From Pelagomonas calceolata (taxonomy: Eukaryota > Sar > Pelagophyceae > Pelagomonadales > Pelagomonadaceae), in assembly GCA_918797485.1 (NCBI GenBank), contig CAKKNE010000002.1:1082501-1146500 (forward strand): DNA of 64,000 nucleotides. Reading direction: 5' to 3'. Position numbers and translations under genes: made by a program. The notes below the pieces were generated by a model. The model was not told the DNA's origin. It saw only the letters and a program-made list of their open reading frames with translations, and did no database searches. Of this stretch, positions 8,731-16,621 are shown in pieces; positions within the stretch are counted from its first letter, which is position 1, and every line of letters starts with the position of its first letter.

Positions 8731-8882
8731 ACAGGCCGGCCGCAGCCGTACGCCCGCGCTGGACGTCTGTTCGCGAGCAACGGCCGCATACGTCGTCGTA
8801 CCAACTCCAGCTCTCAGCCGCACACGCCTCGCCGCCAGCGGCTGCCAGGTACATAACCAGGCAGGGCTCTCTCAGCTCCCCT

Positions 8883-8940
8883 GAGACGCCATCGACGCAG
8901 CGAGACGCCATCGACGCCACACTACTAGAGACGCCACCGA
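8883..8940 (+). repeat. Short tandem repeat in 5' leader
   Basis: Two exact copies of GAGACGCCATCGACGC (8883-8898, 8902-8917) and a third partial copy (8928-8940), directly before the ATG at 8946. The core word ACGCCATCGACG recurs in other leaders and introns of the window. Confidence 0.7.
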
Positions 8941-8945
8941 TCAAA

Positions 8946-9779
8946 ATGGCCGACCGCGGCGCGCAATCAACGCCCTTCACCACCCAACTCACCGACTTCG
9001 ACGATGCCCTCATAAAAAGAGGCATCTGCAGCCGCGAGCAGTGCCTGCTGGCCAAGGGCATGTCCGAGGACCAGGTGCTGGATACACTCGTAGCTGAAGA
9101 AGTAGAACTCCAAACTAGAGCAGCGGAGGACACGTTGCGAGCGAGCTTGCTAGATCGAGAGCTGAATCCGGAGAGAGTGCGAGAGGAGATCGCCGCAAAT
9201 GCCACCGCGCAGCAATTAGACGAGCTCGAGGAGGACGACGACTTCTGCGACGACGCGTTTCTGGCGAAGTACCGGGAACAGCGCATTTCCGAACTTAAGG
9301 TAAAACAAAAAGCAAAAGTGCACGGTGAAGTCGTAGAAATAGCACGGGACCAGTGGACGCGGGAGATCAATGCTGCTTCCAATTTATCTTGGGTCTTCGT
9401 GCACCTTTACGAGGACCACGTTAGGGACTGCGTCGTGTTAAATCGGGTCTTGGCGGAAATTGCGAAGAGGCACGCCCAAGTCAAGTTCGTTAAAATAAGG
9501 GCGAAGACGGCGGTGCCCGACTGGCCCGACGGCAACCTGCCGGCCGCGTATCTCTATAAAGATGGCGAGATGCGCACGCAGCTCGTGGGCTCGCGGGAAA
9601 TTGCAACGGGGCCGCCGCCGTTCACGGCGTTATCTGTTGAGCGGAAGCTTGTTGAATTGGGCGTGCTTGCCGCGGCGGACGTCGAGGAGGATGGGTCTGA
9701 AGACGAGGAGCGCGAGGCGAGCCATAGGCGGTCCGCGTATTCGCGGGACGACGGGGCGACGTGGGACGCGTCTTCTTAG
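8946..9779 (+). CDS. PDCL3: Phosducin-like protein 3 (thioredoxin-fold CCT co-chaperone)
   Basis: A 277-aa protein. The N-terminus has TPFTTQLTDFDDALIKRGIC, typical of the PhLP2/PDCL3 helix (T-x-W-x-D-x-L-x-x-x-G-I). An acidic helical region follows, then a phosducin-type thioredoxin fold (HGEVVEIARDQWTREINAAS, WVFVHLYEDHVRDCVVLNRV, FVKIRAKTAVPDWPDGNLPA). The fold lacks the CxxC pair, as expected for this family. Family knowledge: these proteins assist CCT-mediated folding of tubulin and actin in the cytosol. The tail is acidic with a Ser/Asp-rich end. The start is ATG 8946, just after a short tandem repeat. Confidence 0.88.
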   Translation: MADRGAQSTPFTTQLTDFDDALIKRGICSREQCLLAKGMSEDQVLDTLVAEEVELQTRAAEDTLRASLLDRELNPERVREEIAANATAQQLDELEEDDDFCDDAFLAKYREQRISELKVKQKAKVHGEVVEIARDQWTREINAASNLSWVFVHLYEDHVRDCVVLNRVLAEIAKRHAQVKFVKIRAKTAVPDWPDGNLPAAYLYKDGEMRTQLVGSREIATGPPPFTALSVERKLVELGVLAAADVEEDGSEDEEREASHRRSAYSRDDGATWDASS

Positions 9780-9912
9780 ATTGGTTGTGTAATTGTTCGG
9801 TTTGTTGACTTTCTGTTTTAGGACCAGTCGGTGGCGCGTCGCCGGTTCCATCGGTGGCGGGCGCGGGCTACTTGTAAACGTCGCGTCGATGGCGTAAAGT
9901 GGACCGCATTCT

Positions 9913-9960
9913 GTTACGGCGCTAGGGACTAGTGGGCGGCGCCCCCCTGGGGGTGAGACA
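9913..9960 (+). repeat. 3'-linked GTTACGG...GGGCGG repeat, copy b
   Basis: Reads GTTACGGCGCTAGGGACTAG, then TGGGCGGCGCCCCCCTGGGG and GTGAGACA. It lies 134 bp downstream of the phosducin-like stop, in the same orientation as that gene. The surrounding gap (9780-10340) also holds a long C-tract near 10050 and a diverged GCTAG motif. Confidence 0.7.
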
Positions 9961-10112
9961 CTGCGCGTCGCCGATTCATCGGCGGCGGCCGCGTGTCGCG
10001 TTTTTCATAACAGCATACCTCCTTCCAAGCCGACCCGCCTCGGCACCCCCCCCCCCCCTGAACAATGCGCAACGTTCGCCCGTTCAAGCGACTTCGCAGA
10101 CTACCAAACCGA

Positions 10113-10135
10113 GCTAGCGTATCATACATACTAGG
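10113..10135 (+). repeat. Diverged GCTAG upstream motif, copy 6
   Basis: Reads GCTAGCGTATCATACATACT then AGG. Only the two arms are kept. It lies about 205 bp upstream of the eIF3i ATG. Confidence 0.45.
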
Positions 10136-10340
10136 TGGCCCAGCCAGCGAGGCGGCCAAGCGACGGCCATACGCTAGTCTAGGCCAGCGCGACTGCACAC
10201 AGACGTGTCCAGCGCCACACAGCAGCGGACGAATCTCAAAGTTCGGCCAGGTTCCCCGCTCGCTGTCGCCTTTGAGCTTCATCGCTGGAGGAGCCAAGCA
10301 GCGCCATACGCCGCCGCAGCGGCCGACAAACAAAGGAAAG

Positions 10341-11372
10341 ATGCGCCCCATCCTCCTCAAGGGCCACGAGCGCTCCATCACCTGCGTCGTCTACAACCGG
10401 GACGGCGACCTGATTTTTACCGCCGCAAAAGACGGGAGGCCCACGTTATGGCTTAGTGAAGACGGGACGCGCGTCGGCACGTACGAAGTGCACAATGGTG
10501 CGGTGTGGCACTTGGATGTGTCCTGGGACTCGAAGTTACTCGTGTCTGGATCGGCGGACATGCACGCGAAGGTCTGGGACGTGGAAACGGGTTCGGAATT
10601 AACGACTTTCGAACACACGGGAAGTGTCCGAAATTGTACGTTTGATGAAAGCGGCCGACGTATTCTCGTGCACTGCGACGCCTTCGGTGGCTTAGATCAA
10701 AATAGGCCTCCCTTGGTGAGCATCTACGAGAACGAGCCCATGTGGGGCGATGTCACATCGTGGAGAAGGGCCGCGCAGTTCCAACTACCGCACCCGGAGG
10801 CCGGCGAGGTCAAGTGTCAATTGGTGAGATGGTTACCCTTGGGGAAACAGATCCTTTGTGCTTTTGAAGATGGTATGATGAAAATTATGGACTCGATGTC
10901 CTTTTCTACCGTCAAAGAAATCCAGGCCCACGACAACAAGATCCAGTGCTTGTCGTACAACCTGCACCAGACCTTTTTGCTGTCGGCTTCCACAGATCAC
11001 ACGTGCAAGATGTGGGACCTGGAAACGTGGGATTGCGTGAAGACGTATAGATCTGATAGACCTCTGAACGCTTGCGTCTTCTCTCCCACCAAGGAACATG
11101 TATTATTGGGTGGCGGCCAGGACGCCATGTCCGTGACCACCACAGCAGGCAGACAAGGGCGCTTCGAAACGCAGTTTTATCACCTCGCCTACGAGGAGGA
11201 GTTCGGCCGCGTCAAGGGCCACTTCGGGCCGATCAACGCGTTGGCCATCTCGCCGCTGGGCAAGTCCTACTGCTCGGGCGCGGAGGACGGCTATATTAGG
11301 TTGCACCACTTCGACGCGGACTACCTCGACATGAAGGACCCCGTGCCCGAGGACGAGCCGGCCGCGGAGTAA
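10341..11372 (+). CDS. EIF3I: Translation initiation factor eIF3 subunit I (WD40)
   Basis: The frame is open upstream to 10065, but the recognisable protein begins at ATG 10341 with MRPILLKGHERSITCVVYNR, the standard eIF3i N-terminus. It has 343 aa with WD40 repeats throughout. Examples are GTYEVHNGAVWHLDVSWDSK, SADMHAKVWDVETG, STDHTCKMWDLETWDC and the hallmark C-terminal GHFGPINALAISPLGKSYCS followed by GAEDGYIRLHHFDADYLD. Family knowledge: eIF3i is a beta-propeller subunit of the eIF3 b-i-g module in the cytosolic 43S complex. A palindrome and copy c of the 3'-linked repeat lie directly downstream. Confidence 0.95.
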   Translation: MRPILLKGHERSITCVVYNRDGDLIFTAAKDGRPTLWLSEDGTRVGTYEVHNGAVWHLDVSWDSKLLVSGSADMHAKVWDVETGSELTTFEHTGSVRNCTFDESGRRILVHCDAFGGLDQNRPPLVSIYENEPMWGDVTSWRRAAQFQLPHPEAGEVKCQLVRWLPLGKQILCAFEDGMMKIMDSMSFSTVKEIQAHDNKIQCLSYNLHQTFLLSASTDHTCKMWDLETWDCVKTYRSDRPLNACVFSPTKEHVLLGGGQDAMSVTTTAGRQGRFETQFYHLAYEEEFGRVKGHFGPINALAISPLGKSYCSGAEDGYIRLHHFDADYLDMKDPVPEDEPAAE

Positions 11373-11401
11373 GTGCGCGGTTCAGATTCTCTGCTACGGT
11401 G

Positions 11402-11427
11402 ACATATCCCGTCGACGGGGTATGTTA
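11402..11427. repeat. Solo near-perfect palindrome, relative of the 42.6-kb element ends
   Basis: Twenty-six bases centred on GTCGAC, with arms ACATATCCC and GGGGTATGT. It differs by one base from the palindrome that forms each end of the mobile element at 42589-43304. It lies 30 bp after the eIF3i stop and runs directly into copy c of the 3'-linked repeat. It may be a remnant or related element end; no second end was found nearby. Confidence 0.65.
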
Positions 11428-11450
11428 CGCTAGGACTCGTGGGCGGAGCC
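11424..11450 (+). repeat. 3'-linked repeat, copy c (short)
   Basis: Reads GTTACGCTAGGACTCGTGGG then CGGAGCC, 52 bp downstream of the eIF3i stop and in the same orientation as that gene. It lacks the G-rich distal part of copies a and b. Confidence 0.6.
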
Positions 11451-11625
11451 CGGCGCGCGACGGGACCCCGGACGACCCTGCCGCCCGCGAGGGCTCCTAG
11501 CTGTCGGAGAGCCCCTCTATGGCCCGGTCGAGAGCTGCGCGCGGCCCGCGCGATCCCCGCACGCAGCAGCGCTCTCGCCGCGCCTCAAGATTTTGGGCAG
11601 CCATTGCGTTGCCGCGGTGGGTACG

Positions 11626-14121
11626 ATGGAGCGCGAATGGCTGCCCGAGGAAGGCGAAGTGGCCCTGGAGGCAGAACAGGGAGCGCCAGCGGCGGAGAGC
11701 CCCGGCGTGACCCGGCGACGCCAGGAAATGCAGGCTTTTGCCGCACGAAGGGAGGCGCCGCCGCCGCCGCCGGCTCAGGAGCAGACGGTGGAGGTCCACG
11801 CGCCGCAGGGTCCGCTCGGCATCGTGTTCGAGCGCAGCAGCACCGTGCTCTCCCGAGTTAAGGACTCGTCGCCGTTGCTCAACAAAGTGCAGGTCGGCTG
11901 GACGCTCGTTAGCGTCGACGGCCAGGACGTGAGCCGCATGGACGGCTGGGCGGTCACAAAAGAAATCAGTGCGCGCATGCACGACCCGGACGGGCGGCGG
12001 TTAAAATTCAAGACGGTTGACGGCAAAGCGCTGCCCGCGGAGGCCGCCGGCGAGGCGCTGCCCGCGGCCGAGCCCGCGGCGCCCTCGAAGAGCCCGCGCC
12101 TGGGCTTCTGGGCCGCGGGCATGGCGGCCTCGGCCGGCGCGCGCGCGCGGACATCGATTGAAGAACAGCCAGTCGACGGCGAGGTCGTGACGAGCCCCAT
12201 CTCGTCCGAGAACGCCGTCGTCGTCGACGCGGAGGCGCTGGAACCCGGAGAAACGGCGCAGATGGTCAACGTCGATGCACCGCCGGGCCCGCTAGGTCTT
12301 GATTTCCAGCGCGGCAGCACTGTGCTCTCCGAAGTTGAGGACTCATCGCCGTTGCTCAACAAAGTGCAGGTGGGCTGGACCCTCGTCAAAGTAGATAGTG
12401 AAGATGTGTCTCACATGAACGGCTCGCAAGTCGCGACACGGCTGAAGATGCGCTCGCGCAACCCGCGTCGCCACCTCGAATTCAAGCCTGCGTCGTCCAA
12501 TATAATCGTCGACGCGGAGCCCGCGTCGCCGGCGCCGGACCCCGCGTCGCCGGCGCCGGACCTCACTGAGGAGCAGCGCGCCGCGCTGGCCGCGTTCGCC
12601 GAGATGGACACTGATGGCGACGGCGAGCTCTCAGCGGACGAGATCCACCAGGCGCTCTCCAAGAAGAACGACGTAAGCCTCGCGCGCGTGAAGGAACTCG
12701 TCGCCAAGGCCGACACCGACGGCAGCGGCCTGGTGAGCAGAAAAGAGTACGTCGACGCCATCGCCGCGGACCTCGTGCCGGAAGGTTGGCTCGGATTCTT
12801 GGGCCGGCGCCTGACGCAGCTCACGGAGCGGGCGGAGCCGGCGGGCCTCGTCACCATCGACGCGCCGCCGGGCTCCCTGGGGCTCGTCTTTGAACGCGAG
12901 AGCACGGTCATTAAAAAGGTGCTGGAGTCTTCGCCTCTACTTAACAAAGTGCAGGTGGGGTGGACGCTCGTGAGCCTGAACGCCTTCGACGTGGTCGACC
13001 TCGACGGCTGGGCCGTCACGAAGGTCCTGCAGTCGCGAGCGGACAACCCGCAGAGGAAACTAATATTCCGCCAGGAGCAGCCGCGCCGCGCATCATCCGA
13101 CCAGGAGCAGCCCGGCCTGCTCGGCCGCGCCGCCGCTGCATTGCAGGCGCTGTCGCCGCGCGGCCGGTCCGAAGCCGTTAAAACGGCCGGTGAGTGGCGC
13201 GACGAGTTTGATACAGAGATTGAGCTGCCGCGGCCGTTGCGGGAGAACGATCACCTGCGGATCTCGGGATCTGGCGGCGTCGCCACGCTGAACTTGCTCG
13301 TGGGCAAGCTGGGCGACAAGCCCGTCGGCCCGCCGTTCTCTCAAGGCGAGAGAATCGAGGCCGACTGGCAGGGCCGTAATTGGTACTACCCGGGCAGGAT
13401 CGCGAGTGTGAACACCGACGAGACTTATAATATTAAGTACGATGATGGCGACAGCGAGAGTAACGTACCCTCCCGCCGCATTCGGCCGCACCCGAAGAAT
13501 CGCGACATAGTACTTCACTTCAACCCGCGGCATCCGGAGGGTTGCGTCGTGCGCGACAGCCGTGTGCAGGGCCGCTGGAAACATCAGGAGCGCGACGGCG
13601 GCTATCCGTTTCCGCACTCTGAGACTTGGAGCTACGAGATCTGGGTGAAGGATAGATCCGTGACGATGAGTGTCAACGGCCGCCTGTTTGGCACCTTCGA
13701 CTTTCGTGACGGGCGCTCGGCAGGCGACATCCTCTATGCGTCCGTGGATAAAAAGCATGGTTGCCAAGACGGCGAGACGCGTGCGTTTGTGCTCAAATTT
13801 GTCGAAGACGAGCCGGTGCCTCAAATGCCACCGGCTCGTGTTGAGACGACCATCAGCATCGACGACCGACGCAATATGGGGTTAACCCTCGGTAACGTGT
13901 GTACAGGAGGAGAACCACGCACCTTCGACGAGAGAGCCGCGGTGCGTGCGCTGCAACCTGCTTGGCCCGAGAAGCGCGCGAGAGAGTTCGCCAGTGACAT
14001 CAGCGACCTTGTGGAGAGCTATGAGTCGGAGGCTAGTGCGGGACCGTGGATTATGCTCGCCACGCTCGTTCTTTGGGCCATCATTGTTATCGTGATGGTG
14101 ACCACATTGTCCCTTCTCTGA
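11626..14121 (+). CDS. Tail-anchored PDZ/EF-hand/galectin-like protein with inserted Tudor-like domain
   Basis: The frame opens at a TTG (11593). ATG 11626 (MEREWLPEEGEV) is the first real start, giving 831 aa. Visible domains: PDZ1 (about 52-128, APQGPLGIVFERSSTVLSRV); PDZ2 (about 212-287, GPLGLDFQRGSTVLSEVEDS); an EF-hand pair (about 322-381, loops DTDGDGELSADE and DTDGSGLVSRKE, both canonical); PDZ3 (about 405-480). A galectin-like sandwich follows, its first strand at HLRISGSGGVATLNLLVG and the rest at DIVLHFNPRHPEGCVVRDSR with W and E-R residues in GRWKHQERD. Between these halves sits a Tudor/agenet-like insert (GERIEADWQGRNWYYPGRIA, YDDGDSESNV). A C-terminal membrane helix (GPWIMLATLVLWAIIVIVMV) suggests a tail-anchored protein facing the cytosol. 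It is plausibly a calcium-regulated scaffold; the function is inferred only from the domains. Confidence 0.8.
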   Translation: MEREWLPEEGEVALEAEQGAPAAESPGVTRRRQEMQAFAARREAPPPPPAQEQTVEVHAPQGPLGIVFERSSTVLSRVKDSSPLLNKVQVGWTLVSVDGQDVSRMDGWAVTKEISARMHDPDGRRLKFKTVDGKALPAEAAGEALPAAEPAAPSKSPRLGFWAAGMAASAGARARTSIEEQPVDGEVVTSPISSENAVVVDAEALEPGETAQMVNVDAPPGPLGLDFQRGSTVLSEVEDSSPLLNKVQVGWTLVKVDSEDVSHMNGSQVATRLKMRSRNPRRHLEFKPASSNIIVDAEPASPAPDPASPAPDLTEEQRAALAAFAEMDTDGDGELSADEIHQALSKKNDVSLARVKELVAKADTDGSGLVSRKEYVDAIAADLVPEGWLGFLGRRLTQLTERAEPAGLVTIDAPPGSLGLVFERESTVIKKVLESSPLLNKVQVGWTLVSLNAFDVVDLDGWAVTKVLQSRADNPQRKLIFRQEQPRRASSDQEQPGLLGRAAAALQALSPRGRSEAVKTAGEWRDEFDTEIELPRPLRENDHLRISGSGGVATLNLLVGKLGDKPVGPPFSQGERIEADWQGRNWYYPGRIASVNTDETYNIKYDDGDSESNVPSRRIRPHPKNRDIVLHFNPRHPEGCVVRDSRVQGRWKHQERDGGYPFPHSETWSYEIWVKDRSVTMSVNGRLFGTFDFRDGRSAGDILYASVDKKHGCQDGETRAFVLKFVEDEPVPQMPPARVETTISIDDRRNMGLTLGNVCTGGEPRTFDERAAVRALQPAWPEKRAREFASDISDLVESYESEASAGPWIMLATLVLWAIIVIVMVTTLSLL

Positions 14122-14194
14122 GTGTCGTCACTCACCACCCTTCCCCCCGCAATAAAAACTACTCGCTACGAGCACTAGTCCTTAGTGCCCCGAG

Positions 14195-14689
14195 TCAGTC
14201 GTCGAACTCGCTCGCGGCAGCTGATTCCGCAGCCTTCGCCGCGGCCCGTTCCGCCTTCATGTCCTCGAACTGCTTCCGCGACTCGAGCATGCGCTCGCGG
14301 AACTTGTCCTTGTCGTTGATGATCTCGTCGAAGCCCGGCATGGACTTCATCATGTTCATGGCCATGGGGTTGTTGAGCAACGCCTGGCGCGACTGCTCGA
14401 TCTTTTCCGGGTCCCCCAGAAACTCGTTCATCATCGGCGAGTCCAGCAGCTGCTCCATGGCCGCCTCGTACTCGGCCGGGTCCGTCGGCATGCCGGGCAT
14501 CCCGCCGAGGCCGCCCATCATGTCGCCCATGCCGCCCATCGCCGGCGGCGCGGCCGCGGCGTCGTCGCCGCCGAACAACGAATCGTCGTCGTCCTCGGCG
14601 CCGCCGCGGTAGCGCAGGGCTTTGATTTGTGTTGGTGTGTGTATTGCCGCGGCGGCGCCGGCGAGCAGTGCTATCAGCGCGAGCTTCAT
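14195..14689 (-). CDS. Secreted or plastid-targeted STI1-like protein
   Basis: A 164-aa protein. The N-terminus MKLALIALLAGAAAAIHTPT is a clear signal peptide, followed by KALRYRGGAEDD, a presequence-like segment. A Gly/Met-rich linker (GGMGDMMGGLGGMPGMP) leads into a helical Met-rich region (AMEQLLDSPMMNEFLGDPEK, then ALLNNPMAMNMMKSMPGFDE). That region resembles STI1/DP domains of Hop, Tic40 and ubiquilin-type co-chaperones. A charged coiled tail closes the protein. A role as a plastid Hsp co-chaperone is inference. It starts at ATG 14687-14689 and is convergent with the PDZ gene, stops 73 bp apart. Confidence 0.65.
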   Translation of the reverse strand: MKLALIALLAGAAAAIHTPTQIKALRYRGGAEDDDDSLFGGDDAAAAPPAMGGMGDMMGGLGGMPGMPTDPAEYEAAMEQLLDSPMMNEFLGDPEKIEQSRQALLNNPMAMNMMKSMPGFDEIINDKDKFRERMLESRKQFEDMKAERAAAKAAESAAASEFDD

Positions 14690-14898
14690 GGTTTAGCTAT
14701 TGACGCAGCGGCTGGCGTACGCTTGCCTGTTGCAGGTTGCAGCCTTTGCAGCTACCGCGGGGTCTGGGGGTGCGCTAAAGAGTAGAGCGCTTGTGGTGTG
14801 GTCGCGCACTGTGCTAGGGCTCAACGCAGTCGCTGGTAGCTGGTTGCTAATCGAGTATAGAGATGACAAGTGGAGGCTCTCTGCAGCAGCATAATCAC

Positions 14899-14925
14899 CC
14901 TAGCGGCCTGTAAAGACACTAGCAA
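14899..14925 (+). repeat. Dispersed GCTAG upstream motif, copy 7
   Basis: Reads CCTAGCGGCCTGTAAAGACA then CTAGCAA. It lies in the divergent gap (14690-15209), 210 bp from the STI1-like ATG and 285 bp from the beta-propeller gene ATG. Confidence 0.75.
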
Positions 14926-15209
14926 GCAACATTCGGGTGCTCAAAGCCGGCGCACAACCATTGTAGCCCTCGCCGACCCTTCGGAGCCTTCATGAGGAGT
15001 CCGGCATCAATACACGCAATCCTGCCATTTTCGGGTCGACCCTAGTTTCGGCTGGTGGTGCCCACAATACATTCGTGCCAATTAGCAGCGAGTGCCATCC
15101 GCGTTCACCACGACACGGACACCCGCCTCTAACTCCCGAAGGGCCAGAGCGCGGCCGTCGCACGCAGCGCAACCAATGCTCTTACAATAATTGCCAAGAC
15201 AGTGACCCA

Positions 15210-16559
15210 ATGGTTGCAGCACGCACAACAACAACCACCACGGGCACGCGCGGCCGTCGCCCGCACAAGGCCCGCACCTTCCTCACCTACAGCGTCCCGG
15301 GCGGCGCGTCCCGGGCCGCCGAAAGCATCTCGCTGCGGGCGCTCCGCGTCGCCGCACCGCGGACCCTGACAAGCCCAGCCGTCGACGCCGTCGCGCACAC
15401 GCCCGAGCTCGTCGCCCAAGTCTTCGCGGTCCTCCGCCACGACGAGGTCCAGCAGGCCAAGCGCGCGACGCGCTGTTGGTTTGAGGTCTCGCGCACCGTA
15501 CAGACGGCGGCGCGGCTCCTCGTCGCGTCGCCGTCGCGCGTGCGCCTCGAGGCGAGCGACGGGGCCACGACATCGCATGGGATGGCGCGCCGGCCGGCGC
15601 ACCGCCGCTCCCGGTCCGCGCCGCCGCAGCCGCGCAAAACGATTGACCCGCGGCACTGGTGCTCGTCGATGGCGCGCGCGCGGCGTCCCCAGCATTTTCC
15701 TCGCGTCGATGATAGACCCTATCGTCGCGCCGCCCACCAAGGAGACCCGCCGCAGGCCCTCGGCGACTGGGACGCCGCGACGAAGTCGCGCGCCCTCTAC
15801 GTCGCGAACTGGGAGGGCGACGCCATCCTCGAGTACGGCGTCGGCCTCGACGACTCCGTGGCCTTCCGCGGCGTCTTCGCTTCGGATCCAAGACTGCGCC
15901 ACCCGGAAGGCATGGTCTTCTGGAAGGGCGCGCTGCGCGTCTGCGCGTCCTACCACTCGACGATCGTCGCGCTCGGGCCCGACGGCCGCGTCGACGACAA
16001 GCGCGCCGTCCGCCTCCGCAGCACGGACTGGTGCTGGGGCCTGGCCGTGGACCCCGCTTCCGATCGCTTACTCGTGTCGTCGTCGCCGCCCTACGACTTC
16101 CAGGCGGACCTGCCCGGCGAGAACCCGCACGTCAACAAAAGGGGCGCCGTCTTGGAAATTGACGAGGTCCGCGAGGCGTCCAAGTACCGCCACGCCGTGC
16201 GCGTCCGCTGCCCCGGGCTCACGCGGCCGGGCGGTTTAGCGGTGGCTCCCCCAAAGCACCCGAAGGCCGGCCAGGTCTTCGTCACGGAGTACGGGAGCGA
16301 GGGCCGGTCGGGCCGCGTCCTCGCCTTGTCTGGGGGCGGCTCGTCCGTGTACCTCGACTTCACGGACCTGCCCTGCCACGCGGGCACGCCGCAAGATTTG
16401 GTGAACCCCTGGACGCTCGCCTTCGGGCCCGCCGGCGATTCTTTGTATGTTGCGACGGATCCCAACCACCGCACGGTGCACCGCTTCGACGCCGCGGGCA
16501 AGTTGGTCAGGGCGGAGCGCTGCGCCGACGAGGCGCCGAACTACCTGCTGTGCGTCTAG
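15210..16559 (+). CDS. NHL/SMP30-like beta-propeller protein with possible F-box
   Basis: The frame is open upstream to a GTG at 15075. ATG 15210 (MVAARTTTTTTGTRGRR) gives 449 aa. Residues about 56-100 (HTPELVAQVFAVLRHDEVQQ, then RATRCWFEVSRTVQT) look like a degenerate F-box. From about residue 185 the protein has repeated blades of an NHL/SMP30-like propeller: RALYVANWEGDAILEYGVGL, HPEGMVFWKGALRVC, WCWGLAVDPASDRLLVSSS, LTRPGGLAVAPPKHPKAGQV and LAFGPAGDSLYVATDPNHRT. If the F-box is real it would act as an SCF substrate adaptor; otherwise a stand-alone propeller is likely. Its stop is convergent with ALDH22, 62 bp away. Confidence 0.65.
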   Translation: MVAARTTTTTTGTRGRRPHKARTFLTYSVPGGASRAAESISLRALRVAAPRTLTSPAVDAVAHTPELVAQVFAVLRHDEVQQAKRATRCWFEVSRTVQTAARLLVASPSRVRLEASDGATTSHGMARRPAHRRSRSAPPQPRKTIDPRHWCSSMARARRPQHFPRVDDRPYRRAAHQGDPPQALGDWDAATKSRALYVANWEGDAILEYGVGLDDSVAFRGVFASDPRLRHPEGMVFWKGALRVCASYHSTIVALGPDGRVDDKRAVRLRSTDWCWGLAVDPASDRLLVSSSPPYDFQADLPGENPHVNKRGAVLEIDEVREASKYRHAVRVRCPGLTRPGGLAVAPPKHPKAGQVFVTEYGSEGRSGRVLALSGGGSSVYLDFTDLPCHAGTPQDLVNPWTLAFGPAGDSLYVATDPNHRTVHRFDAAGKLVRAERCADEAPNYLLCV

Positions 16560-16621
16560 ACCCGACGCTACTAACCATCGTTCGATAAATAATAGTGCCT
16601 TACCACCCGGACCCCCAAAAC

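Noticed and set aside
10065-10340. 92-residue N-terminal extension of eIF3i
   Set aside because: eIF3i proteins start at MRPILLKGHE; the extension is Arg/Ser-rich and overlaps the promoter motif.
15129-15956. 275-codon minus-strand frame opposite the beta-propeller gene
   Set aside because: Shadow of a GC-rich gene; the plus strand has propeller blades.
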